This document shows positions 1 to 8,831 of a DNA stretch of 15,000 nt, in pieces. Made by a program: the position numbers and the translations under genes. Under the pieces are notes generated by a model that saw only the letters and a program-made list of their open reading frames with translations, was not told the origin of the DNA and made no database searches. Source of the stretch: Chrysomallon squamiferum. Lineage: Eukaryota > Mollusca > Gastropoda > Neomphalida > Peltospiridae. The stretch is taken from the NCBI GenBank assembly GCA_012295275.1, contig CM022672.1, forward strand, positions 16,238,625-16,253,624. Reading direction: 5' to 3'. Positions within the stretch are counted from its first letter, which is position 1. The number at the start of each line of letters is the position of its first letter.

Positions 1-199
1 AAATTCACATTTCACAATGTGTTCAAAACCGATGCTCAAATACGATTTATACAACCAGTTTATACAAATTTTATTACAAATACAACACAGATGTGCTTAG
101 AAAAATAGAAAGCTATCGTACAAGAAAATCGCGAGACGCAAACACATTTCAATCTGAAGCAACGCTACCGTCATTACATTTAAAAGAAAAAGAAGATCT
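1..199 (-). other. 3' flank / probable 3' UTR of the AMFR-like gene
   Basis: This is the sequence downstream of the TAG at 200-202 on the minus strand. It holds a plus-strand TTTATT at 70-75, which reads AATAAA on the minus strand about 125 nt past the stop and would serve as a poly(A) signal. Short antisense open frames here have no support. Confidence 0.5.
70..75 (-). terminator. Poly(A) signal AATAAA for the AMFR-like gene
   Basis: TTTATT on the plus strand gives the canonical AATAAA on the minus strand about 125 nt after the stop codon. It was chosen by position and motif only; such hexamers are frequent in AT-rich DNA. Confidence 0.4.
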
Positions 200-1254
200 C
201 TATTCATATCGTCTCCAAGAACAGACAGGTTTTGCCTGTGAAAGTTTTTCTTTGCAAACAGGGCACGAAGGAGACGCATTGAGAGACAATCTGAGACACC
301 TCCCGTGAAACAGGTGACCACATTTCGTGACCCTTGCTGACGTCATGACGCAGAGACACACGGGACAGATGTCGTTGTGCTTGGCAAGTTCGTCAGACGA
401 TGCTCTTCTGCAGTCTTCTAGAGTCTTTTGCTCTTTCTGGATCTTCTTCCAAACTCGTATTCGAAATTCCATTAGCGCTACGAACCCATTCAAGTAAATC
501 AGTATTATAGTCAGGTACTCGCCACGTTTCAACGAGTACGCGAACAACACGCAACACAAAGCGCAGTCCATTAATATCAACACGCCAAGAAAGTAGTACT
601 CTTCCAGGCCTTCCAAAATATCAAACTGACAATGCCCTATCTGTTTAGTAATAAATCTCTGCAGTTTCGTGTCTGAAACAGTGAAATACATCATTGTTAT
701 TGCAACTTCGAACAGTGAATAGAAGTGATAATAGATTCCAAGTGTGAAAGTGGCGAACATCAGTTCTGCTGCTATAAACGGAAGATTCAACGGGCGCTTG
801 CACAATGCTGCGCCATCTGCTGTCGAAATATTGGAAGACTCCTCTTCATACACAGCTGCAGAGCGAGACAGAAAGGAAACAAATACTCTAAAGGCAATAA
901 ACCAAGTGATCGACAGAACAACAACATAATCTTTGCTTAATCCGAACAAAGAGAACACGAATGCAATGTGTCTCATCCATAAGGGCACGCCCAGCTGCAG
1001 ATTGGGCAGACGAATGTGCTCCGGCTCTGCGCCGTCCATCAGAATGTCAAATGGCAGGCTGGACAGTGACGATATCGGATACCAGAGGATGAAGAACAGA
1101 AACTCGCTGATGTTGAAGGACAGGTCACGTGATATGTACAAGGACGCAAAGACGACTAAGACGAGAAGATTGATAACTGTGAGGAGGAAGAGAAGAACTA
1201 TAGCGACTTCATTTCCAATCAGAGGTCCAATGACCACAGCAACGACTAGAAGGA
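200..1254 (-). CDS. Last coding exon of an AMFR/gp78-like multi-pass RING-H2 E3 ubiquitin ligase
   Basis: Seen: an open frame runs from a splice acceptor (TTTTTCAG on the minus strand, exon base 1254) to TAG at 200-202. No ATG begins the frame; the codon at 1235-1237 is GTG, so this is an internal start of a longer protein. Numbering from that codon, 345 residues hold about six or seven hydrophobic segments (roughly 10-35, 43-60, 88-123, 150-187, 214-236, 241-258). A C-terminal RING-H2 follows with C291, C294, C306, H308, H311, C314, C325 and C328. Family knowledge: AMFR, SYVN1 and TRC8 are ER-membrane ligases that ubiquitinate misfolded or regulated proteins. AMFR fits best, from memory: the ELA..ND.C lead into the RING, CGHLFH..CLR, and the basic stretch before it. 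Odd: the protein ends 17 residues after the last RING cysteine, so AMFR's CUE, G2BR and VIM parts are absent, and the usual Trp after CLR is Ser318. The family is likely; orthology is uncertain. Confidence 0.8.
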
Positions 1255-1348
1255 CTGAAAAATAAAAGTAAAAATAAAAAAGAAAGAAAGGTAATCTTGA
1301 AACATGTCTCCGTCGTCAACAGACATTAAAAGTAATCTTGCGCGCACG

Positions 1349-1402
1349 TACACACACACACACACACACACACACAACAACAACAACAACAACAACAACA
1401 AC
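1349..1402. repeat. Compound microsatellite (CA)n-(CAA)n
   Basis: About 13 CA units run straight into about 9 CAA/AAC units. It lies in the AMFR-like intron, 95 bp upstream of the last exon's acceptor on the minus strand. Confidence 0.95.
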
Positions 1403-1705
1403 GCGAGACTAACGGAAAACCGGAAATTTCCTAAAACCCGATGTTTTACACGGTTCCCTTATTTGCATGTGACACTAAAATTTACCGCTCTAAACTGCAC
1501 CAAAGGAAATTATCCGGTACAGTTGTATTTTTTTAACGTCATAAATATTACGTCATAAAACAGTTACACCTATGTCAAAATTACTGCATTACTTATTCTT
1601 TGACTGAATGCGTACACAAAGCTAATTTTAATACATTTTTCTTGGTCCCATAGTTGTGCTGTTTTCAAGGGTTTCACTACACACGCATGCTTGCATACAT
1701 ACATA

Positions 1706-1707
<2 letters not shown>

Positions 1708-1751
<44 letters not shown>
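1708..1751. repeat. Microsatellite (CA)n
   Basis: An uninterrupted CA tract of about 22 units. It produces a false minus-strand open frame rich in Val and Cys. Confidence 0.95.
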
Positions 1752-1756
<5 letters not shown>

Positions 1757-1999
1757 TATGTGTAGAGTATTGTCATATGTGTATATTATTTGGTACCTTT
1801 TCTGCATATTAGTGTCACTTTAATTTAACTTTTATAACCCCTCTACGGAAAATAAAATAAGCTGAAAATACTACTACAGTCATTATTTTGATTTCGAAAG
1901 AGAAATACAAATATGTAACAATGGGGCTACATGGTGTATGCAAATAAATCTATTACGTTTTCGGTCCAGTAACTCCAGAGTTAATCAGTCATAACTTAC

Positions 2000-2032
2000 T
2001 TATCCTGAAATGATCCTTGGAACAAAGCGTTT
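2000..2032 (-). CDS. Candidate 33-nt micro-exon of the AMFR-like gene
   Basis: Seen: on the minus strand, TTTTCAG precedes base 2032 and a strong donor, GTAAGT, follows base 2000. In the frame needed by the 1254 exon it is open and would add a short stretch ending SKDHFRI just before the first hydrophobic segment. Its length is a multiple of three, so it could be a cassette exon that is skipped without a frameshift. The frame closes immediately upstream, with TAG beyond the acceptor, so the exon cannot be longer at its 5' end in this frame. Inference only; no homology supports these 11 residues. Confidence 0.3.
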   Translation of the reverse strand, partial: KRFVPRIISG

Positions 2033-2382
2033 CTGAAAACTACTGAAGAGTCAGATTCTTAAAATTTTGGTCACGTTTAATTATTTCTCGTTGGACTTAT
2101 TATAAGACCATTTCCTACACTGTCATGTCAACTTATTTTTGTGCGTATTTATATCCCGATAAATTACGTCGTTGAAAGACGCAGTAATAATAATTATTAT
2201 CTCGCTAGTCAAAAACAAATACAGAGATAGCGATATAAATAAATTAAGAAATACAACAAAAAAACCCACTAGAAATACTGTTTTCCGAACTCGTCTCATA
2301 ACGTATAAAAAAATCATGATTACGCATTTAGGTTAACCTTTACTTGTTTGCCAAATCAATTTACGTGTCAGTAATTAAACAC

Positions 2383-2491
2383 TAAAACCCGCCTGTCCAC
2401 TATCAGGGCAACCTAGCAGTAAGGATCTTTTTATATATACCTTCCCACAGACAGGAGAAAACTCAACACGGTCTTTAGCACTGACTGAGGT
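2383..2491. mobile_element. Degenerate SINE-like fragment of mollusc type
   Basis: The order AAACCCGC, CTAGCAG, AAGGATCTTTT, CCCACAGACAGGA, CACGGTCTTT matches, from memory, a short interspersed repeat often found in gastropod and bivalve genomes and mRNAs. The copy looks old: it carries several mismatches and no clear ends. There is no poly(A) tail or target-site duplication that I could define. Confidence 0.5.
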
Positions 2492-2767
2492 TTATTACCC
2501 ATTCCCACCATTCATTCGATTTTTATCGCTTACTGTCAGTCCTGTGTGCGCGCCATCTGTCGAAGAGGAGGCTACTGATACTAGAATTGACCTTTGATCT
2601 TTTGAAATTCACTGTGGTCAGAACATCGGGTCAGCGTGCCCCATGTTGACATAACTCGACCAATCTATCTGTACACTCAACTGTGTCAGTTGTTCTGAAC
2701 CGTTTCAAAGTGAGCATTGTTTAAAATACAAAATAATTTGTGTATCTGTAAATGTCGAAGAGTTCGG

Positions 2768-2787
2768 AATAATAAATAATAATAATA

Positions 2788-2818
<31 letters not shown>

Positions 2819-2819
2819 C
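2768..2819. repeat. Microsatellite (AAT)n-(GAT)n
   Basis: An interrupted AAT run changes into about 10 ATG/GAT units, then decays to GACGATAACGA. It is intronic. Confidence 0.9.
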
Positions 2820-3497
2820 GATAACGACAATTATACACACACATACACTCATACCCACATGCATGATATTAAATAATTTTACTAATAAAAAGATAATTAA
2901 AAATATATAGTAAATAAATAAATTTTAAAAATAATAATCATAAAAAATTAATAATAATAATAATCTGGTATTAAATCTTTCTAGCCTAGTGGTGACATGA
3001 GGTACATGAGGTATCGATTACTTTCCAACCTGTGTCATGAAATGTGTGTGTGCATGTGTCAAAGGTCGGGTTTTCTTGGTCGTGAGGAAACTGTTTATAA
3101 AAAATCCATTTGTGATTTATCGGCTCGGTGGCGGTTTTTCTTTCATACCAATATCGCAAAATAACGTTTAAAATAATAATTAAAATAAATAAATAAACTG
3201 TTTTTCTGTGTTGTTAAACATTAATGAATATTCAAATTTTACATTTTTATCGTAATTTAGTCATATATATATTTTACGTCTTATTCATCGTGTCTGTGCG
3301 TTATATCAGTTATTAGATATTTTACGGTAATTGACTCGTATTTTGCAAGTCTATCTCGTCTGCACGTAATGTAAACAGTGTGATGACTTCAGAAATTAAC
3401 TTTAATTGGTCAACATGGGGAGCTGGTCTACATGTTTCTGAAAGAGGACGCCATCGTAATTATGTTTGACACAACCTTGAGGATAAAATACATTCGG

Positions 3498-3560
3498 TAA
3501 AAAATAAAAAAATAAAAATAAAAAAATAAAAAAAAATAAAATAAAAAAAACTAAAATGAA
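3498..3560. repeat. A-rich simple repeat (AAATAA-like)
   Basis: Irregular A3-8 runs separated by single T bases with no G or C for most of the length. Simple sequence without coding content. Confidence 0.8.
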
Positions 3561-3925
3561 AAAAGATGTAAAAATAAAAATATGGGGGCAGATGGGAGTG
3601 CCTGATTGGTCTCCAGGCTACAAACAATAAAATTAAACGTCTTCGTCTGAAATTAAAATAAATTATAAATTATTGTTTTAAAAATGTTCTTTACGAAAAT
3701 ATGTCTAAAAAGGGGTACTGATATTTCAAAATATATTTAATTATATTATTCAAAACATAATTATTTGTTTACCTTATTATTTATTTGTTAATTAATTAAT
3801 TAATTAGTTTTTTTATTAATTTATTATTTCGTGAATATTCTCAAGGAATGATATTTTACTTGTTTTTTTGTTGTTGTTTTTTATTTGTTCGTTACGTAGT
3901 TAGGCTTCGAGGATATTCGAATTAG

Positions 3926-3947
3926 CCGCCATTAAGGCAAATGGCGG
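3926..3947. promoter_or_regulatory. GC-rich inverted repeat with two YY1-like cores
   Basis: CCGCCATT at 3926-3933 and AATGGCGG at 3940-3947 are perfect reverse complements around a 6-base loop. Each arm resembles the YY1 core (GCCGCCAT or ATGGCGGC). It lies about 85 bp inside the candidate first intron of the AMFR-like gene. YY1 sites near transcription starts are well known in animals. Function here is inference. Confidence 0.3.
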
Positions 3948-4032
3948 AAAGTGCCTCCCTGGAAAGCAAACGAACCAACAAAACAGCAAGGAAACGAGAT
4001 AAATCTAAACTAATTTAAAATGATACTGTTAC

Positions 4033-4066
4033 CTGATATTGTCCATTCTATGTCGTGCCACACCAT
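4033..4066 (-). CDS. Candidate first coding exon of the AMFR-like gene
   Basis: Seen: an ATG at 4064-4066 (minus strand) has A at -3 and G at +4. It opens a short reading, MVWHDIEWTIS, that leaves one base before the donor CAG|GTAACA. That base completes a codon with the first two bases of exon 1254-200, directly or through the 33-nt micro-exon. The full model is 34+33+1055 = 1122 nt, or 373 residues plus stop. AMFR needs little sequence ahead of the region already covered, so a short first exon is plausible. Against it: another ATG begins 7 nt upstream in a different frame, an 11-codon upstream ORF may sit in the leader, and a phase match occurs one time in three by chance. Confidence 0.35.
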
Positions 4067-4487
4067 TCTTCATTCTAAATGATTTCTCTTCAGGGCTTGC
4101 ACCATGAATTGCGTTAAAATGCGTAACAGGAGTACGACCTTTTCGCAGGGAAAGTTGTCGATAACGCAGCGGTTTCAGTTCCATACAGCATGTCATTCGC
4201 TGCCAAGTATCTCATGACACTGCAAGTGATCAGAGTGTAACAAACAGTATTACTTACACGTATTAAACAGTATTACTTATTAGAACAACTTACCGTCAAT
4301 GAAGTACGACAGTGAATTACATCAAACTTTATTTATGCGAGTGTATGCGCGATATAGTTACATATGGAGACGCTTGCAAGATCACGTAGATTTATTCATT
4401 TCTTATTAAATTTAATCAGCCTAGTAATAAGAAGAAGGAAAAAAAGAAAAAGAAGAAAATTATGTCCGTAAAACTAGCAGTTTCATT

Positions 4488-4492
<5 letters not shown>

Positions 4493-4557
<65 letters not shown>
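4493..4557. repeat. Microsatellite (TC)n
   Basis: A pure TC array of about 32 units in the spacer between the divergent genes. Its length should vary between individuals. Confidence 0.97.
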
Positions 4558-4558
<1 letters not shown>

Positions 4559-5588
4559 ACACATTACATAAATTTAAATAAAATAAAAATAAGACGAATT
4601 GGACAAATGTATTTATGTATATATGTTAGTAGGTGCGTATGTATGCATGCATGTATGTATATGTTATGTAAATAATTATGTAATTATTGTGAAAACGTGA
4701 CTATCTGTGTATGCATGTGTGTATGTCCATGACACACATACAGTTGTATAGAAACTGAGACAGAGATTCAAATTATATCCATAAATAAATCGCATGCTTT
4801 ATTAGATGAAAATATATAATATTACCTACCATTACGTTTCTCGTAACTTCGAGCGTTTACTTGATCAACACTCCACAGGCTATACAAATTGCCGGCATTT
4901 TGTCTATAGACTTGGTAACGAACGAAAAATTCCCAGGCTGCAATTTCCCGTAACCGAAATACTCCGAAGTCGCCATTGTTACATAATTTATGATATACAA
5001 GATTTTTTGAACAGTTTAATATATCGTCATTTTTTTTCTTCTTTTTAGCAGCCATTAAAATTTGCAGCTTAAAACAAAATGGTGATGATGCAACATCCGC
5101 TGTGCCAGTCATTGCATCATTCGTTGCTTGAAACTGCTTTAATCTGAGTGATCATCACGAATCACGTAGCGTCTGCGAATTTGCAGGAGACGTCTGCTAA
5201 CTTGAGTGCACGTGACAGTCTGAAGGAAAAACCGCGCAACTTCTCAGTACCCGTTTTTAACAGAAACATCACAAGCAAATAAAGGAGCTTGTTTTCCCAG
5301 TCTAATGACTTTTTAAATTTATTTATTTATTTATTTTCACTTCATTATTATATTTCTATTTTTATAAAATTTTATTATTTAATATTATTTTAATCTTTAT
5401 ATATATATATATAAGAAACAATGATAAAAAAAGACATATATATAAAACTTTATTATTGCATTTTTATTAGTTAATTGAAAATTATTTGAATCTTTTACGT
5501 TTTCTTCATGCTCTTCTTACTACTACTGTCATCCCCACGAAAACAACAACTAATACTTCTAATATTAATACAGTTTAAAAATAAATAC

Positions 5589-5642
<54 letters not shown>
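5589..5642. repeat. Microsatellite (AAT)n
   Basis: About 17 to 18 uninterrupted AAT units roughly 370 bp upstream of the TEX36-like copy A start. Confidence 0.97.
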
Positions 5643-5643
<1 letters not shown>

Positions 5644-5700
5644 GCCTATAATAATAATGTTTAGCTGTTGCCGAAGAATATTTTCATATTTATGTCATTA

Positions 5701-5708
5701 TGACGTCA
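5701..5708. promoter_or_regulatory. Perfect CRE palindrome upstream of TEX36-like copy A
   Basis: TGACGTCA is the full CREB/CREM/ATF site, about 306 bp upstream of the ATG at 6015. CREM-type factors drive many testis genes in mammals, which would suit a TEX36 relative. Whether the site is used here is inference. Confidence 0.3.
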
Positions 5709-6014
5709 TTGTATCATTAACGGAATGCAAAAAATAAATAATTTATAATTTTAGAAACTGACAGCACATCGAATATCATTTCAGTCTTTAAATTAAAAAT
5801 CACAATGTCATTATTCGCTAAGCCGTAATATAAATAAAAACGGTTTTTAAATTATGCAGATCTGGTTGTTACGGTACTATTTTTTTTATTTTGTTAACGG
5901 GGATGAATCCTGTTGCTGATTTATTTTTGTTCATTTTTTTTATTTTTATTATTATTTTACAATTATCACTGTGTGCTTATCAAACATATATAACTGTATC
6001 ACTAATTTCTTCCA

Positions 6015-6228
6015 ATGCCTTTGAATCGACACTACACTCCATCACTGGAAAGAGATGGAATTTGGGTAAGTAGTAAATAATCGCATACACTGAAATGTTT
6101 GAAATACGTTTATGATGTAAATACATTGTCATAATGAAAATAACTGTCATTTTTACTATACAAATTCAATATTTGTACATTTGTTATGAATCTTTTTTTC
6201 TTCTCTTGTTTTTCTCTAATTTAATGAG

Positions 6229-6270
<42 letters not shown>

Positions 6271-7583
6271 AAATAAGAAAACAAAAGATTTAAAACAACA
6301 ACAATAGCAATAATAGTAATGATAACGATGACAACAACAATAATAATTAATAATAATGATAATGAAGACGATGATAACAACAACAACATCAAGAACAAAA
6401 GTAACAATAAAATTACTAATTCTCTTGTAATTATAGTTTCAGCAAATACACGGCAAACATCAGTGACAATACGCCAACGCGCATAACACAAGCATGCGTA
6501 TCACACACACAGACACACACTAACACATAAACATACGCGCGCGCGCATAAACATAGAAGTGTATGATTATTTTATATTTAGCTATTACTGTTACCTCTTA
6601 CAGTTTACGTGTTTGAACTTCCAGCACTTATTATAATTATATTTGACTACTACTTATTATAATTATATCTGACTACTACTTATTATAATTATATCTGACT
6701 ACTACTTATTATAATTATATCTGACTACTACTTAGTATAATTATATCTGACTACTACTTAGTATAATTATATCTGACTACTACTTATTATAATTGTATTT
6801 GACTACTTAGTATAATTATATCTGACTACTACTTATTATAATTATATCTGACTACTACTTATTATAATTATATCTGACTACTACTTAGTATAATTATATC
6901 TGACTACTTCTTATTATAACTATATCTGACTACTGCTTATTATAATTATTTTTGACTACTTCTTATTATAATTATATCTGACTACTACTTATGATAATTA
7001 TATCTGACTACTACTTATTATAATTGTATCTGACTACCACTTATTATAATTATATCTGACTACTACTTATTATAATTATATCTGACTACCACTTATTATA
7101 ATTATATCTGACTACTATTTATTATAATTATATCTGACTACTGCTTATTATAATTATATTTGACTACTATTTATTATAATTATATCTGACTACTGCTGCT
7201 TATAATTATATCTACAACTTATTATAATTATATCTGACTACTGCTTATTATAATTATATTTGACTACTACTTATTATAATTATATCTGACTACTACTGCT
7301 GGTTGTGATATTTCAGTACAAACACCACAGCCACGGCGGCGTCGTGCACGAAGGACCTCTGCAGTCGACCACAAACAAGATGCTGTACAGCCCGTTTTGC
7401 GAAGCTGCTTCTAAAATAAAGCCCGGGCCAGCACCCGAAGGCTTCAGAGACAAGGAAGATGTGAGTTACAATTATTAGGCAAGACCCATCTTCGTTTCAT
7501 TTCCTATAACTTTTTATTTCGACTTTCCTCGTTGTTTATCGTTGTTGTGGTAGTTATTTTGCGATTCTGAAATAAATGCACGA

Positions 7584-7621
<38 letters not shown>

Positions 7622-8785
7622 TCAACATTCTTGCACACACATGCACAGACAGTCATACATATATGTTATATACCCACATATGCATATACAAAGACACACA
7701 CACATTTACGTATAACTGTATATATGCTCACATTCGTGCACATACATGCACATACATACATACAACACCTAAATACAATTATACGTAAATGTGTGTGTGT
7801 CATTGTATATACATATGAATGTATGTGTGTCTGTCTATCTGTGTGTGTATAAGTTATAATATACACAGAAAAAATACATGTTCATTTAATTTAACTACTA
7901 CTATGTACTTAAAATCATTTCCATGCACGCACCTCGTTTTACTTGTGCTTTCAGACAAACTACAAAACGTCAAACAGATTCTCTCAATTTGACAACAGAT
8001 TCGCCGTCAGCAGACTTTACTACCCCGAGGTCAGTACATCATTTCGTTTTTAAGAGTAGTTTTTACATCTCGACAGATTTTAATATTAATAATTCGAAGG
8101 AAGAAAGCTGCTGAAGTTACTCCACTGGTTACTCTTAGGATTAACTAGAAGGAATCTTTAATGTTTACCTTCCCTTTCATGGGAAAACTAATGAGGCTGT
8201 GTGAAAAAAGAAAAGAAAAGAAGAAGAAGAAGAAAAAAACCCCATTAAAATGGCTTGTTTACAGTTTATGTTTACATCGGATCATTCCATTAGTCTTTCA
8301 AAAATCATTTACTTTCCTTTTCTTTGTTTGTTCAGGGTCGTAAAACGGAAACCTCGAAAAAATTCTACAAAATACCTAATTACACGGATAGAAATTTCCT
8401 GAAGCATTTCTCGAGGAAACCGGTCGAGTACAGCTTCAACACGCACTACCGCGACACGTTCGAGCCGAAAGAACCGGACCTGCCGACTCTGCACCGTCGA
8501 TTTCAACGGAATTACCCGAACCCCGCAGAAGGCAAAGTGAAGCTGAACACGACCACAACAGACCAGTTTCAAAGCCCGGATGTTCCGTACACGATACCGT
8601 GGCGCGTCATGACTGCAACTCAACATCGTCCTCCGAAAGAGAACCCGTGGAAGCTGTCGTACCAGTCCATGTTCAACGTGCCATACGACCACAGCACAAA
8701 ACCGGTGATGCAGGACAGAGTGGTCCGGTACGGGCCTCGCGCGTTCTACAAACAAATCTCGTTCTGTTCAGATAAAGAGATATAA
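6015..8785 (+). CDS. TEX36-like protein, copy A (four exons)
   Basis: Model: exons 6015-6065, 7317-7460, 7955-8029 and 8336-8785, joined at phase 0 to give 239 residues and TAA. Donors are GTAAGT, GTGAGT and GTCAGT; acceptors all end in CAG. The ATG is the first after an in-frame TAA at 6003-6005, though its context is weak (C at -3). Exon 1 encodes MPLNRHYTPSLERDGIW, whose DG-W end matches the vertebrate TEX36 N terminus from memory. Exon 3 carries a NRFSQFDNR motif like the conserved HDNR part of TEX36. Exon 4 holds LHRRF (142-146), TTTTDQF (162-168) and SPDVPY (170-175). No signal peptide, membrane span or catalytic motif is seen. TEX36 is a testis-expressed protein of unknown biochemistry; a role in sperm or cilia is inference. 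A tandem partner with the same structure starts 1.3 kb downstream. Copy A lacks the KGR of the N-terminal motif and is the more diverged copy. Confidence 0.82.
6231..6266. repeat. Homopolymer T36
   Basis: A run of 36 T, possibly the poly(A) tail of an antisense retroelement, though no element body is recognisable next to it. Its length may be affected by sequencing error. Confidence 0.95.
6534..6549. other. Alternating purine-pyrimidine CG tract, Z-DNA candidate
   Basis: TACGCGCGCGCGCATA is an alternating purine-pyrimidine stretch next to CA-rich DNA. Such tracts can adopt Z-form under torsion. It is otherwise simple intronic sequence. Confidence 0.5.
6627..7298 (+). repeat. 26-bp tandem repeat array, about 26 copies
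   Basis: The unit is close to CTTATTATAATTATAT followed by CTGACTACTA. About 26 copies run to within 18 bases of the exon 2 acceptor. Most units contain the palindrome TATAATTATA and a CTGAC or TTGAC motif that resembles a branch point. Variation is mostly single-base (T/C, A/G), with two shortened units: near 6806 one lacks three bases, and near 7200-7215 one is shortened and reads TCTACAAC. Even divergence along the array suggests turnover of moderate age. The array is minisatellite-like; no protein is encoded. Confidence 0.95.
7585..7620. repeat. Microsatellite (TA)n
   Basis: About 18 uninterrupted TA units in intron 2 of TEX36-like copy A. Confidence 0.95.
7633..7852. repeat. Degenerate CA/TATG-rich simple sequence
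   Basis: Interrupted CA, CATA and TGTG motifs with partial strand symmetry: TACGTATA and ATACGTAAATGTGTG occur on either side. It explains the repetitive open frames on both strands between 7576 and 7866. Confidence 0.7.
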
Positions 8786-8796
8786 TTATAAACATA

Positions 8797-8831
8797 AATA
8801 AAACAATTAAAATAAAATAAATGAAAATAAA
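8797..8831 (+). terminator. Poly(A) signals of TEX36-like copy A
   Basis: AATAAA occurs at 8797-8802 and again at 8826-8831, 12 and 41 nt after the TAA stop, with further A-rich hexamers between. A short 3' UTR is implied. The A17 run at 8881-8897 lies beyond. Confidence 0.5.

Larger units (their letters stand above)
1255..1999 (-). other. Intron of the AMFR-like gene with CA/AAC microsatellites
   Basis: This stretch lies between the 1254 acceptor and the candidate micro-exon. It contains a CA array passing into an AAC array (1349-1402) and a second CA array (1708-1751). A direct repeat of ACGTCATAAA occurs at 1536-1545 and 1550-1559, 14 bp apart. The open frames here come from the microsatellites and do not look like genes. 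Confidence 0.45.
2033..4032 (-). other. First intron of the AMFR-like gene (candidate), AT-rich with a SINE fragment
   Basis: About 2 kb without a convincing coding exon on either strand. It contains a mollusc-type SINE fragment (2383-2491), an AAT/GAT tract (2768-2819), an A-rich AAATAA-type tract (3498-3560) and a GC-rich hairpin (3926-3947) near the candidate first exon. A hydrophobic minus-strand open frame at 2123-2317 looks like read-through of T-rich DNA. Confidence 0.4.
4067..6014. other. Divergent intergenic region between the AMFR-like gene and TEX36-like copy A
   Basis: This stretch lies between the candidate minus-strand start at 4066 and the plus-strand start at 6015. It holds a CpG-containing segment (about 4100-4200) just upstream of the candidate AMFR-like start. 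A long CT array (4493-4557), ATGT-rich DNA (about 4600-4680), an AAT array (5589-5642) and a perfect CRE (5701-5708) follow. Open frames at 4806-5112 on both strands match no known family. No further gene is supported. Confidence 0.5.
6066..7316 (+). other. Intron 1 of TEX36-like copy A
   Basis: The donor GTAAGT is at 6066 and the acceptor TTTCAG ends at 7316. The intron holds a T36 run, an AC/CG-rich simple stretch (6480-6549) and the 26-bp tandem array that fills its last half. No extra exon is needed, because exon 1 and exon 2 join in phase 0 exactly as in copy B. Confidence 0.8.
7461..7954 (+). other. Intron 2 of TEX36-like copy A, with TA and CA/TG simple repeats
   Basis: Donor GTGAGT and acceptor GCTTTCAG. 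It includes a (TA)18 tract at 7585-7620 followed by an imperfect CA/CATA/TG-rich stretch to about 7850. Tyr/Ile/His/Thr-rich open frames here are products of the repeats. Confidence 0.85.

Noticed and set aside
93-321. Short frames of 71 and 74 residues at the window start
   Set aside because: They overlap the ligase's RING-coding end and 3' flank in other frames and have no supporting features.
338-345. Perfect CRE TGACGTCA
   Set aside because: It lies inside the RING-coding part of the ligase exon, so the bases are explained by the protein and the position is not promoter-like.
2123-2317. 64-residue hydrophobic minus-strand frame, considered as a membrane exon of the ligase
   Set aside because: No clear splice sites in the needed phase; AT-rich antisense DNA often gives such Leu/Ile/Phe strings.
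4806-5112. Overlapping 80- and 96-residue frames on both strands
   Set aside because: No recognisable motif, overlapping on opposite strands, and including poly-Lys from simple sequence.
5891-6073. 60-residue plus-strand frame overlapping copy A exon 1
   Set aside because: It is out of frame with the exon 1 reading that matches copy B, and its hydrophobic content comes from T-rich DNA.
7923-8114. 63-residue plus-strand open frame over exon 3 of copy A
   Set aside because: It reads exon 3 in another frame and runs across both splice sites; the phase-0 reading matches copy B.
8161-8343. 60-residue plus-strand open frame
   Set aside because: It lies in intron 3 of copy A and ends just past the acceptor; poly-Lys and Phe content reflects A- and T-rich DNA.
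8309-8755. 148-residue minus-strand open frame
   Set aside because: It is the antisense shadow of TEX36-like copy A exon 4, whose sense frame has a paralogue at 14463-14930.
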